From contig JALEZZ010000037.1 of assembly GCA_022773585.1 (NCBI GenBank), forward strand, positions 27,668 through 91,667: a stretch of DNA of 64,000 nucleotides. The letters are read 5' to 3'. The stretch comes from Selenomonas sp. Lineage in GTDB: Bacteria > Bacillota > Negativicutes > Selenomonadales > Selenomonadaceae. Of this stretch, positions 44,468 through 53,264 are shown one piece after another (position 1 is the first letter of the stretch; every line of letters starts with the position of its first letter). A model generated the notes under the pieces. The model saw only the letters and a list, made by a program, of their open reading frames with translations. It did no database searches and had not been told where the DNA came from. The position numbers and the translations under genes are program-made.

Positions 44468-45736
44468 ATGAACGAGAAATTTGCCATGTATCATGATTTC
44501 CTGCAGCAGATGGTTTCGCCGCAGGTATTGGAGGGAGCGTTTTACGAGGGGAAATCGATGCTCCTGATCGGCGATGCCATCTCGATGGCTGACCGTGCGG
44601 ACTTCCTCGGCGAACTGCGGCAGGCATTCTCTGGCCATGCCAGCAGGATAGACGTCATCCATCTCTTCCATCCCATGCAGATGGATTCGCAGGGAAGGCT
44701 TGATGCAGCTGATTTTCCAGCAGGGATGCAGTACGATTTTATTTTTGTGCTTGACGGTATGGAAAAAGCCGAGAATCCCTGTCATGCGGCAGAAAAAATT
44801 GACGCAGCCCTGCGGCTGGGAGGCGTCGCTGTCGTGCTCGGCCGCGTGCCGGGCGATGACCCGCTGCCTGATGTATATCTTTATCACGATGAATGGAGGT
44901 ATATGGCAGGCGATTTGTCGAGCCTGTTCCCCGGCTATGACGTGTTGAAGGAGGTCGCGACGAACACACCGTTCCTTGCGGCGAGCGTGCTGCGGAAGAC
45001 GGGGCGGCAGTCCCTGCGCGCAGCCTATGAGGTGAAAGGCGAGCCCGAGCTCCTTCACAAGCTGACGGGGCTGCGCGTGCGTCCGAGCCAGGCGGCTTCA
45101 CTCGGGTATTTCCATGCGGGCCGCGAACTCGATGACATGGGCATCCGCACGCACACGGACAAATGCAGCCTCGGCAACGGGTATCTCGACAAGTACGAGA
45201 TGTTCCTGCGTCCGTTCCGGGAGAAGTCTTTCAACCTTCTGGAGCTCGGCGTCTTCTTCGGCGGCAGTACGAAGCTCTGGTCGGAATATTTCTCCCAGGC
45301 ACAGATTTATGGCGTGGACATCATGCCGGAGTGCCGGCAGTTCGAGGGTGGCAACATCCATGTCATCACGGCAGACCTCGGAGACGAGGCAGCGCTGCGG
45401 TCGCTCCGCAGCATCCAGCCGAGCATCATCATCGATGATGCCTCGCACCTCTGGAGCCATCAGATCATGGGCATCTGCGCACTGTATGACTGCCTGCCCT
45501 CGGGCGGTATTTACATCATGGAAGATCTCGCAACATCGGTGAACCCTTATATGTTCCCCGAGTATCAGGATTATCCGATGGATGCGTATACGTTCTGCGA
45601 GCGCGTGGCACGCGTCGTCGCTGGGCGCTGCCCGTGCACACCGGATACATCTCTGGCCAGGAAGATTACAGAGATCGGCATGGCAACAGAACTTGCCGTC
45701 ACGATGATGGGCAGCTGCATCTTCATCAAGAAGTGA
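44468..45736 (+). CDS. Two-domain SAM-dependent methyltransferase-like protein
   Basis: A 422-residue protein. The C-terminal half (from about residue 225) reads THTDKCSLGNGYLDKYEMFL, LLELGVFFGGSTKLWSEYF, IYGVDI and PSIIIDDASHLWSHQ. This is the pattern of methyltransferases related to macrolide sugar O-methyltransferases such as MycE. The N-terminal half (SMLLIGDAISM, YDFIFVLDGMEKAENPCHA, GGVAVVLGRVPG) looks like a second, degenerate methyltransferase fold. It probably O-methylates a sugar of the glycan. ATG 44468 follows GGAGGACGAGAGA. Confidence 0.78.
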   Translation: MNEKFAMYHDFLQQMVSPQVLEGAFYEGKSMLLIGDAISMADRADFLGELRQAFSGHASRIDVIHLFHPMQMDSQGRLDAADFPAGMQYDFIFVLDGMEKAENPCHAAEKIDAALRLGGVAVVLGRVPGDDPLPDVYLYHDEWRYMAGDLSSLFPGYDVLKEVATNTPFLAASVLRKTGRQSLRAAYEVKGEPELLHKLTGLRVRPSQAASLGYFHAGRELDDMGIRTHTDKCSLGNGYLDKYEMFLRPFREKSFNLLELGVFFGGSTKLWSEYFSQAQIYGVDIMPECRQFEGGNIHVITADLGDEAALRSLRSIQPSIIIDDASHLWSHQIMGICALYDCLPSGGIYIMEDLATSVNPYMFPEYQDYPMDAYTFCERVARVVAGRCPCTPDTSLARKITEIGMATELAVTMMGSCIFIKK

Positions 45737-45755
45737 AGGGATGAGGAGAATCATA

Positions 45756-46994
45756 ATGGAAAAGAGACGTTGTCGTTTTTGCCATGAGGAGCTGGAGGAT
45801 ACGTTCGTCGACCTCGGGATGTCGCCGCTCTCCAATTCGTATATCCCGATGGAGGCAGCGGACAAAGGACAGATGACGTATCCGCTGCATGCCTATGTTT
45901 GCAAGCACTGTTTCCTCGTGCAGCTTGAGGAGTATGAGACGCCGGAAGATATCTTCCGCGACTATGCCTACTTCAGCTCGTATTCGGCGAGCTGGCTGGC
46001 GCATGCGGAGCGCTATACGGAGGCCATGATGCGGGACTTCGGCATCGATGCATCTTCGCAGGTCGTCGAGGTTGCGAGCAACGACGGATACCTGCTGCAG
46101 TATTTTAAGCGCGCGGGCGTCCCCGTCCTCGGCATCGAGCCAGCGAAGAACGTAGCAGCTGTCGCGGAGAAGGAGCGCGGCATCCCTACCATCAGCGAGT
46201 TTTTTGGGACGAAGCTCGCCGAGGAGCTGCGTGCGAAGGGAACGCAGGCCGACCTCCTGATCGGCAACAATGTCCTCGCACATGTGCCGGACATCAACGA
46301 CTTTGTCGAGGGCCTGCAGATGCTCCTCGCGGAGGACGGCTTCCTCACGATGGAATTCCCGCACCTCATGCAGCTCATGGAGAAGACGCAGTTCGATACG
46401 ATTTATCATGAGCATTTCTCGTATCTGTCGCTTCGGACGGTCCAGCAGATTTTTGCTGCGCATGGATTGCGCATCTTCCATGTCGAGGAACTGCCGACGC
46501 ATGGCGGCTCTCTGCGCATCTTCGCCTGCCATGACGCATCGGGGCGCTTTCCGACGCGCGAGACCGTCAAGGCGCTGCTGCAGGAGGAGCGGCGAGCCGG
46601 TCTCGACCGCATCGAGACGTATCGGGCGTTCCAGCAGAAGGTGCAGAAGGTGAAGTTCGACCTCCTGTCCTGCCTGATTGATCTGAAGCGTCAGGGAAAG
46701 ACCATCGTCGGATACGGCGCGGCGGCCAAGGGGAACACGCTCCTCAACTACTGCGGCATCCGCAGGGAGTTTCTCGATTACGTGGCCGACCGCAGTCCGC
46801 ACAAGCAGGGCACGCTGCTGCCGGGGTCGCGCATCCCCGTAGTTGCGCCAGACAAAATCATGGAGACAAAGCCAGATTGCATCCTGATCCTGCCGTGGAA
46901 TCTCGAGGGCGAGATCAAGGAGCAGCTGAAGGATGTGCGGTCGTGGGGCGCGAAGTTCATCGTGCCGATTCCTGACGTCCATATCGTTGAATGA
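45756..46994 (+). CDS. Nucleotide-sugar C-methyltransferase (TylCIII/NovU type)
   Basis: A 412-residue enzyme. The N-terminal zinc-binding domain has C6 and C9 (CRFCHEELEDTFVDLG) and C49 and C52 (VCKHCFLVQ). The SAM domain has VVEVASNDGYLLQYFKRAG and NNVLAHVPDINDFVEGL. EHFSYLSLRTV is the conserved catalytic-region segment, and the C-terminal domain contains VGYGAAAKGNTLLNYCGI. Relatives add a methyl group to C3 of 4-keto-deoxysugars. ATG 45756 has AGGAG eight bases upstream; an in-frame ATG at 45741 is too early. Confidence 0.9.
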   Translation: MEKRRCRFCHEELEDTFVDLGMSPLSNSYIPMEAADKGQMTYPLHAYVCKHCFLVQLEEYETPEDIFRDYAYFSSYSASWLAHAERYTEAMMRDFGIDASSQVVEVASNDGYLLQYFKRAGVPVLGIEPAKNVAAVAEKERGIPTISEFFGTKLAEELRAKGTQADLLIGNNVLAHVPDINDFVEGLQMLLAEDGFLTMEFPHLMQLMEKTQFDTIYHEHFSYLSLRTVQQIFAAHGLRIFHVEELPTHGGSLRIFACHDASGRFPTRETVKALLQEERRAGLDRIETYRAFQQKVQKVKFDLLSCLIDLKRQGKTIVGYGAAAKGNTLLNYCGIRREFLDYVADRSPHKQGTLLPGSRIPVVAPDKIMETKPDCILILPWNLEGEIKEQLKDVRSWGAKFIVPIPDVHIVE

Positions 46995-47013
46995 GTGGAG
47001 ACAGGGGGAACTT

Positions 47014-47544
47014 ATGAAATTTACGGAAACACGGCTCCCAGGCGTCTTCCTGATTTCCATCGAGCCGCATGAAGACGAGCGCGGATTTTTTGCGCGTGCA
47101 TTCTGCAAGAAGGAATTCGAGGCGATGAGGCTCTGCACGGAATATGTCCAGTGCAACCTTTCCTTCAACAAGAAGCGCGGGACGCTGCGCGGCATGCATT
47201 TTCAAAAGCATCCGTATGAAGAAGTCAAGGTCGTCTCGTGCATGAAGGGCGCGATTTACGATGTCGTTCTTGACATCCGGGAGGATTCTCCGACGCAGGG
47301 CGAATGGATTGCTGCCGAGCTGACGGAGGACAACCATCAGATGCTCTACATTCCGAAGGGACTGGCACACGGTTTCCAGACGCTTGCAGATGACAGCATC
47401 GTCTACTACCAGATGGGACAGTTTTACACGCCGGGTGCTGGCAGCGGCATCCGGTATGACGATGTGCGCTATGGGATTCGCTGGCCGGTAGAGCAGAAAA
47501 TCATGTCGGAGCAGGATCGAAGTTGGGGGCGTGTTCGGGGATGA
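47014..47544 (+). CDS. rfbC: RfbC-like sugar 3,5-epimerase
   Basis: A 176-residue cupin of the dTDP-4-dehydrorhamnose 3,5-epimerase family. ERGFFARAF and QCNLSFNKKRGTLRGMHFQ contain the catalytic His (H62); VLDIREDSPTQGEW and LYIPKGLAHGFQ follow. No dTDP-rhamnose genes are nearby, so here the substrate is more likely the CDP-4-keto intermediate, with 3- or 5-epimerisation. The gene name indicates the family only. Its stop overlaps the next start (ATGA). Confidence 0.85.
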   Translation: MKFTETRLPGVFLISIEPHEDERGFFARAFCKKEFEAMRLCTEYVQCNLSFNKKRGTLRGMHFQKHPYEEVKVVSCMKGAIYDVVLDIREDSPTQGEWIAAELTEDNHQMLYIPKGLAHGFQTLADDSIVYYQMGQFYTPGAGSGIRYDDVRYGIRWPVEQKIMSEQDRSWGRVRG

Positions 47545-48194
47545 AAAAGCGGGAAATTATTTTCTGGGGTGGAACGATGCAGGCTGTCACGCTGCGTGAG
47601 TTACTGCCAGAGGATATAGAACTCGTGGCTGTTTTTGACAACAATCGTGAGTTGCCTTCTCCTTTTCCAGATGTGCCGATTTTTTATGGTGAGGAAGGAT
47701 TTGAAGCGTGGCTGTCAGCGCGGCCGCAGAGAGAAACGCTTTATTTTGCCGTTGCCATCGGGAGTGCTCTGGGCTATGATCGTTGCCAGATTGGCACGTT
47801 CCTGCAGCAGCATGGCCTGCTTCCGTATTCGATCATCGCCGATTCTGCCATCATTTCGCCGACAGCTAGAATCGGGGCGGGCGTGCAGATTCTGCCGGGA
47901 GTTGTCATCGATGCTCGCGTGGAAATCGGGGATTACGCGCTTTTGAATTTGTCTGTCACGGTCGCGCATGCTTGCAAGATTGCTCGCGGCGTGCATCTGG
48001 CTCCTGGCGTCACGATGGCGGGGATGTCGGTCATCGAGGATTATGTCACGCTCTATACAGGCGTTCATGTTTCTCCGCGTGTTCGCGTCGGCGCACGGTC
48101 TGTTGTCGGTATCGGGAGCACCGTCCTGAGGGACATTCCAGCTGGTGTCTTGGCCTATGGGATGCCAGCTGTCGCACAGAAAAAATTGTTTTGA
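47541..48194 (+). CDS. NeuD-like sugar O- or N-acyltransferase (left-handed beta helix)
   Basis: A 217-residue protein with an N-terminal Rossmann-like nucleotide-sugar binding part (EIIFWGGTMQAVTLREL). The hexapeptide repeats begin at about residue 105 (IISPTARIGAGVQILPGVVI, ARVEIGDYALLNL) and include the likely catalytic His in VTVAHACKI. VVGIGSTVLRDIPAGVLAYG completes the helix. It probably acetylates the amino sugar formed by the next enzyme. The DNA is visibly AT-richer than the neighbours. Confidence 0.85.
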   Translation: MKKREIIFWGGTMQAVTLRELLPEDIELVAVFDNNRELPSPFPDVPIFYGEEGFEAWLSARPQRETLYFAVAIGSALGYDRCQIGTFLQQHGLLPYSIIADSAIISPTARIGAGVQILPGVVIDARVEIGDYALLNLSVTVAHACKIARGVHLAPGVTMAGMSVIEDYVTLYTGVHVSPRVRVGARSVVGIGSTVLRDIPAGVLAYGMPAVAQKKLF

Positions 48195-48208
48195 GAGGGA
48201 GTCATCCT

Positions 48209-49333
48209 ATGGACAAAGAGAAAATCTATGTATCCGGCCCGAGCATTACGCAGAAGGAAATCGATTATGTTGACGATGCTGTCAGGCATGCATGGTATGG
48301 AAATGCCAATATCTTTCATGAAAAGTTCGAAAAAGCATTTGCGAATTATGTCGGCACGAAATATGCTATCGCCCTGCCGTCGTGCACGTCAGCCATCCAC
48401 TTGTCCGTCATGGCGCTCGGCATCGGCGAAGGGGATGAGGCTGTCGTCCCAGAGACGACCTGGATTGCAAGCTCTGCACCGCTGAAGTATGTCGGAGCGG
48501 TTCCACGCTTTGCTGATGTTGATGCGCGTTCATGGTGCATTGATCCGGCCTCGGCGGAACGTCAGATTACAGAGCGGACGAAGGCCATTATTACGGTCGA
48601 TTTGTATGGTAATGTTCCAGATATGGATGCCATTGATAGTCTGGCTGAGAAATATCATCTTCCCATCATCGAGGATGCCGCCGAGGCCATGGGGGCGGAG
48701 TATCATGGACGCAAGGCAGGCAGCCTCGGCAAGGTTGGTGTCTTCAGCTTCCATGGCAGCAAGACGATGACAACGGGCGAAGGCGGCATGCTCGTGACGA
48801 ATGACTCTGACATTTATGAGCGTGCGCTTTTCCTGCGTGACCATGGGCGGAAGCCGGGCGACGTCATGTTCATGAACCGCGAGGTGGCGTACAAGTACAA
48901 GATGAGCAGCATGCAGGCAGCGCTTGGCCTCGCGCAGCTTGAGCGCATCGAAGAACTTGTGGCGCGCAAGCGCCAGATTTTCCGCTGGTACGAGAAAGAG
49001 CTGCAAGGACTCGATGTCACGTTGAATGACGAGGCAGAGAACACGCGCAACACGTATTGGATGGTCTCTATTATCTTGGACGGGAAGTACGGGAAGACTG
49101 GCGAGGAGCTCCGCCAGTTCCTTGCAAAAGACAATATCGACACGCGTCCATTCTTCCATCCGCTGAGCTCGATCCCGGCTTATCGGGAGTTGGGGGAGGC
49201 TCGGGGCATGGCGGAGCAGAATCCTGTCAGCTATGCCATTGCAGACTATGCTATCAATCTGCCGAGCGGTCTTGATATGACAGAGGAGAAGGTGGAGAGG
49301 GTCTGCAATCAGATTAGAGAGTTTCTCTCATGA
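48209..49333 (+). CDS. DegT/DnrJ/EryC1/StrS aminotransferase
   Basis: A 374-residue PLP-dependent sugar aminotransferase. The PLP lysine is K185 in FSFHGSKTMTTGEGGML. EDAAEAMGAEYHG and the N-terminal YVGTKYAIALPSCTSAIHL are conserved. The active-site Lys, rather than His, excludes an RfbH/ColD-type 3-dehydrase. It would convert a 4-keto (or 3-keto) CDP-sugar to its amino form. ATG 48209 follows GAGAGGGAG. Confidence 0.92.
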   Translation: MDKEKIYVSGPSITQKEIDYVDDAVRHAWYGNANIFHEKFEKAFANYVGTKYAIALPSCTSAIHLSVMALGIGEGDEAVVPETTWIASSAPLKYVGAVPRFADVDARSWCIDPASAERQITERTKAIITVDLYGNVPDMDAIDSLAEKYHLPIIEDAAEAMGAEYHGRKAGSLGKVGVFSFHGSKTMTTGEGGMLVTNDSDIYERALFLRDHGRKPGDVMFMNREVAYKYKMSSMQAALGLAQLERIEELVARKRQIFRWYEKELQGLDVTLNDEAENTRNTYWMVSIILDGKYGKTGEELRQFLAKDNIDTRPFFHPLSSIPAYRELGEARGMAEQNPVSYAIADYAINLPSGLDMTEEKVERVCNQIREFLS

Positions 49334-49390
49334 AACTTGGCATTACGAATGTCATCTTGCAGACATTGCGTCAGTGAAATGAGGATACGT

Positions 49391-50476
49391 ATGACATTGC
49401 AGGAACTTTCGTCATTTTATCGTGGCAAGCGCGTCTTTATCACGGGGCATACGGGCTTCAAAGGCATGTGGCTGTCGAAGGCGCTCGAGATGGCGGGGGC
49501 CGAGGTGACGGGGTATGCGCTCGATGCACCGACGGAGGAGGGCATGGCGGCGCTCGTGTATTCGCATGTGCTCGAGGATATGCACACGTCGCATGGCGAT
49601 GTGCGCGATCTCGTGACGATGAAGCGGGCATTCGCCTCTGCAAGGCCGGAAATCGTGCTGCATCTCGCGGCACAGCCCATCGTGCGGCTGAGCTATCAAT
49701 ATCCCGTTGAAACGTATGAGACGAACGTGCTCGGCACGGTGAACTTCTTGGAATGCGTGCGGCAGTCGGATACGGTGCGCTCCGTCGTCAACGTGACGAC
49801 GGACAAGGTGTACGAGAACCGCGAATGGTGCTGGGGCTATCGGGAGACGGAGCCGCTCGATGGATACGATCCTTACAGCAACAGCAAGTCGTGTTCGGAG
49901 CTCGTGACGCACAGCTATGACAAGAGCTTCCTGCGAGAGAGGGGCGTGGCGGTCTCGACGGCGCGCGCGGGCAATGTGATCGGCGGCGGCGATTTCGCGC
50001 CGGACCGCATCGTGCCGGATGCCGTGCGGGCGGCGCGGCAGGACGCGCCCGTGCAGGTGCGCAATCCGTATTCGACGCGGCCGTACCAGCATGTGCTCGA
50101 GCCGGTCACGACGTATCTCTTGCTTGCGATGCGGCAGTACGAGGATGCGAGCCTTGCAGGCAGCTGGAACGTCGGCCCTGATGATGAGGACTGCGTCACG
50201 ACGGGCGAGCTCATGGACATCTTCTGCGCGGCCTGGGGCAAGGGCGCAAGCTGGGAGCATCCCGAGACAGACGGCGATGCTCCACACGAAGCATCGTTCC
50301 TGAAGCTCGACTGCAGCAAGCTCAAATCACGTCTTGGCTGGCGTCCGCGCTGGCACATCCGCGAGGCTGTCGATCAGTCCGTCGAATGGTACCAGGCCTG
50401 GGGTCAGGATCGGGAAAGCATCGCGTCCTGCATGGAGCAGCAGATCGAGGCGTTCCTGAACGGCGGAGTGCGCTGA
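49391..50476 (+). CDS. rfbG: CDP-glucose 4,6-dehydratase
   Basis: A 361-residue extended short-chain dehydrogenase. The NAD site is ITGHTGFKGMW (G19, G22, G25). The catalytic pair is YSNSK (Y162, K166), with DKVYENREW in the Thr/Asp/Glu dehydratase segment. RAGNVIGGGDFAPDRIVPD and NPYSTRPYQHVLEP are typical of RfbG. It converts CDP-glucose to CDP-4-keto-6-deoxyglucose, the precursor used by the other sugar enzymes here. The start ATG 49391 has GAGGA upstream; ATG 49379 overlaps that site. Confidence 0.95.
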   Translation: MTLQELSSFYRGKRVFITGHTGFKGMWLSKALEMAGAEVTGYALDAPTEEGMAALVYSHVLEDMHTSHGDVRDLVTMKRAFASARPEIVLHLAAQPIVRLSYQYPVETYETNVLGTVNFLECVRQSDTVRSVVNVTTDKVYENREWCWGYRETEPLDGYDPYSNSKSCSELVTHSYDKSFLRERGVAVSTARAGNVIGGGDFAPDRIVPDAVRAARQDAPVQVRNPYSTRPYQHVLEPVTTYLLLAMRQYEDASLAGSWNVGPDDEDCVTTGELMDIFCAAWGKGASWEHPETDGDAPHEASFLKLDCSKLKSRLGWRPRWHIREAVDQSVEWYQAWGQDRESIASCMEQQIEAFLNGGVR

Positions 50477-50503
50477 CTTTTTTGTAGATTTTGCGGAAAA
50501 TGC

Positions 50504-50532
50504 TTGCATCCCCGCCGCTTTTATGATAGGAT
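50504..50532 (+). promoter_or_regulatory. Sigma-70-type promoter for the leuA leader
   Basis: -35 TTGCAT (50504-50509), a 17-base spacer and -10 TAGGAT (50527-50532), placed just upstream of the T-box leader. Confidence 0.55.
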
Positions 50533-50559
50533 AGCAAGCAATGAAACAACTTTACATCT

Positions 50560-50858
50560 GAAATGCGTTGCAGAGGAATAGTAAGTCGCGCGGAGTGGAT
50601 AGAGAGCATCCGTAGAAAGCAATGTGCTTTCGTTGGTGGAAGGATGCGACGATGCGCGGACGGAACTCGCCTCGAAGCAGCCCGCTGAACGTCTTGATGG
50701 ATAGACGAGTAGGCGGCGCCGGAAAGCTCCCCGTTAGCAAAGAGCAGGATATGGATGTATCCGGATGAGGCGTTTCTCGTGAGAGGGACGCGAAGCAGAG
50801 TGGTAACACGAAGGCAGAGCCTTTCGTCTCTTTGAGGAGATGAAAGGCTTTTTATTTT
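50560..50858 (+). promoter_or_regulatory. T-box leader, leucine-specific
   Basis: The leader folds as a T-box. Stem I base GAGG (50575 region) / CCTC (50670-50673) has the AGTA motif on the 5' side. The facing loop GGAACTCG contains the codon CTC (50666-50668), a leucine specifier. The T-box sequence GAGTGGTAACACG (50798-50810) carries TGGT, which would pair with the ACCA end of uncharged tRNA-Leu. A terminator follows. Uncharged tRNA-Leu would favour the antiterminator and switch on leuA and possibly dtd. Confidence 0.92.
50818..50858 (+). terminator. T-box regulated terminator
   Basis: AGCCTTTCGTCTC pairs with GAGATGAAAGGCT (one G-U pair) with a TTTGAG loop and TTTTATTTT after it. It competes with the antiterminator formed by the T-box sequence. 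Confidence 0.93.
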
Positions 50859-50871
50859 GGGAGGAATCTAA

Positions 50872-52542
50872 ATGAAGAATTATCAGAAGTACAGCAAGGG
50901 CTATTTCATGCCGCCGACGATTGACACGGAGTGGATGAAGAAGGATGCGCCGGATCATGCACCGATCTGGTGCAGCGTCGATATGCGCGACGGCAACCAG
51001 GCGCTCGTCATCCCGATGAGCCTCGACCAGAAGCTCGAGTTCTACAAGATGCTCCTGAAGGTCGGGTTCAAGGAAATCGAGGTTGGCTTCCCCGCAGCTT
51101 CTGAAACGGAATATGAATTCCTGCGTCGCCTCGTCGAGGATGACCTGATTCCCGATGACGTGACGGTGCAGGTGCTGACGCAGGCGCGCGAGCACATCAT
51201 CCGCAAGACGTTCGAGGCACTGAAGGGCGTCAAGAATGCCATCGTTCACGTCTACAATTCGACGTCGGTTGCGCAGCGCGAGCAGGTCTTCCGCAAGTCG
51301 AAAGAGGAAATCAAGCAGATGGCCGTCGATGGCGCGAAGCTCCTCAAAGAGCTTACGGAAGAGGCAGGCGCGAACTATCGCTTCGAGTATTCGCCGGAAA
51401 GCTTCACGGGCACGGAGCCGGAGTACGCGCTCGAGGTCTGCAATGCCGTGCTCGATGTCTGGCAACCGACGCCCGACCACAAGGCAATCATCAACCTGCC
51501 CGCGACGGTCGAGATGAGCATGCCGCATGTTTTCGGCATGCAGATTGCCTACATGAACCAGAACCTCAAGTACCGTGACGGCGTCGTGCTGTCGCTCCAT
51601 CCGCACAATGACCGCGGCTGCGGCGTGGCGGATACGGAAATGGGCCTGCTCGCCGGTGCTGACCGCGTCGAGGGTACGCTGTTCGGCAATGGCGAGCGCA
51701 CGGGCAACGTCGATCTCGTGACGGTCGGCATGAACATGTTCGCGCTCGGCATCGATCCGCAGCTCGATTTCTCGAACATGCCGGAGCTCGTCGAGACGTA
51801 TGAGACGCTGACGGGCATGGAGGTCGGCCCGCGCCAGCCGTATGCCGGCCAGCTCGTCTTCGCGGCGTTCTCGGGCTCGCATCAGGATGCCATCGCGAAG
51901 GGCATGAAGTGGAAGGACGAGAAGAATCCCGATAAGTGGACGCTGCCGTACCTCTACATCGACCCGAAGGATGTCGGCCGCGAGTACGACGGCGATGTCA
52001 TCCGCATCAACAGCCAGTCCGGCAAGGGCGGCGTCGGCTTCATCATGGAGCAGAAATACGGCATCGACATGCCGAAGAAGATGCGCGAGGACTTCGGCTA
52101 CTGCGTCAAGGGCGTGTCCGACCACAAGCACAAGGAGCTCATGCCGGACGAAATCTACAAGATTTTCCAGGACGAGTACGTCAACATCGAGACGCCGTAC
52201 AAGCTCATCGACTTCCTGCTCAAAAAGGAGCCGGATGGCACGCGCAGCGGCACGGTCGAAGTCGAAATCGATGGCAAGCATGAGACGTTTGACGCACGCG
52301 GCAACGGCCGTCTCGACGCGGTCTCGAATGCCATCCAGAGGGAGCTCGGCGTCACGTACAAAGACCTCACGTACAGCGAGCATGCGCTCGAGCTCGGCCA
52401 GTCGAGCCGCGCGATGGCCTACATCGGCATCACGGGCAAGGACGGCAAGGTCACATGGGGCGCGGGCATGGACACGGACATCATCACGGCGTCCATCCAG
52501 GCGCTGTTCAGCGCGGTCAACCGCATGAAGGCGGGCAAGTAA
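50872..52542 (+). CDS. leuA: 2-isopropylmalate synthase
   Basis: A 556-residue enzyme condensing acetyl-CoA with 2-ketoisovalerate, the first committed step of leucine synthesis. The HMGL-like TIM barrel begins CSVDMRDGNQALV (metal-binding Asp and the catalytic Arg). It continues with EIEVGFPAASETEY, SLHPHNDRGCGVADTE and LFGNGERTGNVDL. The C-terminal LeuA allosteric domain (from about residue 440) mediates leucine feedback. The length matches the LeuA2 type. It is preceded by a leucine T-box and a GGGAGG ribosome site. Confidence 0.97.
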   Translation: MKNYQKYSKGYFMPPTIDTEWMKKDAPDHAPIWCSVDMRDGNQALVIPMSLDQKLEFYKMLLKVGFKEIEVGFPAASETEYEFLRRLVEDDLIPDDVTVQVLTQAREHIIRKTFEALKGVKNAIVHVYNSTSVAQREQVFRKSKEEIKQMAVDGAKLLKELTEEAGANYRFEYSPESFTGTEPEYALEVCNAVLDVWQPTPDHKAIINLPATVEMSMPHVFGMQIAYMNQNLKYRDGVVLSLHPHNDRGCGVADTEMGLLAGADRVEGTLFGNGERTGNVDLVTVGMNMFALGIDPQLDFSNMPELVETYETLTGMEVGPRQPYAGQLVFAAFSGSHQDAIAKGMKWKDEKNPDKWTLPYLYIDPKDVGREYDGDVIRINSQSGKGGVGFIMEQKYGIDMPKKMREDFGYCVKGVSDHKHKELMPDEIYKIFQDEYVNIETPYKLIDFLLKKEPDGTRSGTVEVEIDGKHETFDARGNGRLDAVSNAIQRELGVTYKDLTYSEHALELGQSSRAMAYIGITGKDGKVTWGAGMDTDIITASIQALFSAVNRMKAGK

Positions 52543-52988
52543 TGCGCGCGGTCGTCACGCGCGTCAAGAGCGCATCCGTCACGATCGGAGGGAAAGTGAA
52601 CGGAGAAATCGGGCAGGGCTATCTCGTGCTGCTCGGTGTGGGGCCGAATGATACGGAGGCCGTCGCTGAAAAGCTCGCGGAAAAAATCGTGCACCTGCGC
52701 GTCTTTGAAGATGGAGAGGGTCGCATGAATCGCGACATCGCGGCGGCCCATGGCAGCATCCTCGTCGTCTCGCAGTTCACGCTCTACGCGGATCTTTCGA
52801 GCCGTCGTCCGGGCTTTTCCCATGCGGCAAAGCCGGAGCTTGCAAAGCCGCTCTACGAGTATTTCCTCGCCTGTCTCGGCGACCTCGGCTTCCCGCCGGA
52901 GCACGGCGAGTTCGGCGCCGACATGCAGGTCGCGTCCGTCAATGACGGGCCGGTGACGCTGCTCTACGAATTAAATCCCGAATCCTAA
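52542..52988 (+). CDS. dtd: D-aminoacyl-tRNA deacylase
   Basis: A 148-residue DTD enzyme that removes D-amino acids (and glycine) mischarged onto tRNA. Signatures are MRAVVTRVKSASVTIGG, MNRDIAAAHGSILVVSQFTL and the tail NDGPVTLLYELNPES with the Gly-Pro motif at the active site. The ATG overlaps the leuA stop by one base, so both share the T-box controlled transcript. A terminator follows. Confidence 0.96.
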   Translation: MRAVVTRVKSASVTIGGKVNGEIGQGYLVLLGVGPNDTEAVAEKLAEKIVHLRVFEDGEGRMNRDIAAAHGSILVVSQFTLYADLSSRRPGFSHAAKPELAKPLYEYFLACLGDLGFPPEHGEFGADMQVASVNDGPVTLLYELNPES

Positions 52989-53013
52989 TATCCCATGCTT
53001 TGACAGAATCATG

Positions 53014-53051
53014 CAGCGGGCCATCCAAGGAGGATGGTCCGCTGTTTCTTT
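53014..53051 (+). terminator. Rho-independent terminator
   Basis: CAGCGGGCCATCC / GGATGGTCCGCTG (one G-U) followed by TTTCTTT, ending leuA-dtd. The 210 bp after it up to 53264 are AT-rich and hold no gene that I can see. Confidence 0.88.
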
Positions 53052-53264
53052 ACAGAGTTACAACTAAATCTTCACGGAATTTTGGCAACAAAACGAAACA
53101 GGTGCAAAGACAGAAAAAATTTTTCAAGAAAAAGAGAAATCATGTAGGATTTTTGCCCAAGCATGTCGAAACTATCGATAAAAGGACGAGAGAGATGCGG
53201 CGCATATCATGCATCAAAAGCATCCAGACAATACCTTTTGAGTAGAGAAAAGTGAGGGAGTATC

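Noticed and set aside
49330..49377. 15-codon frame between the aminotransferase and rfbG (MKLGITNVILQTLRQ)
   Set aside because: It overlaps the previous stop and could be the stub of a lost gene, but it is too short to support and has no recognisable homology.
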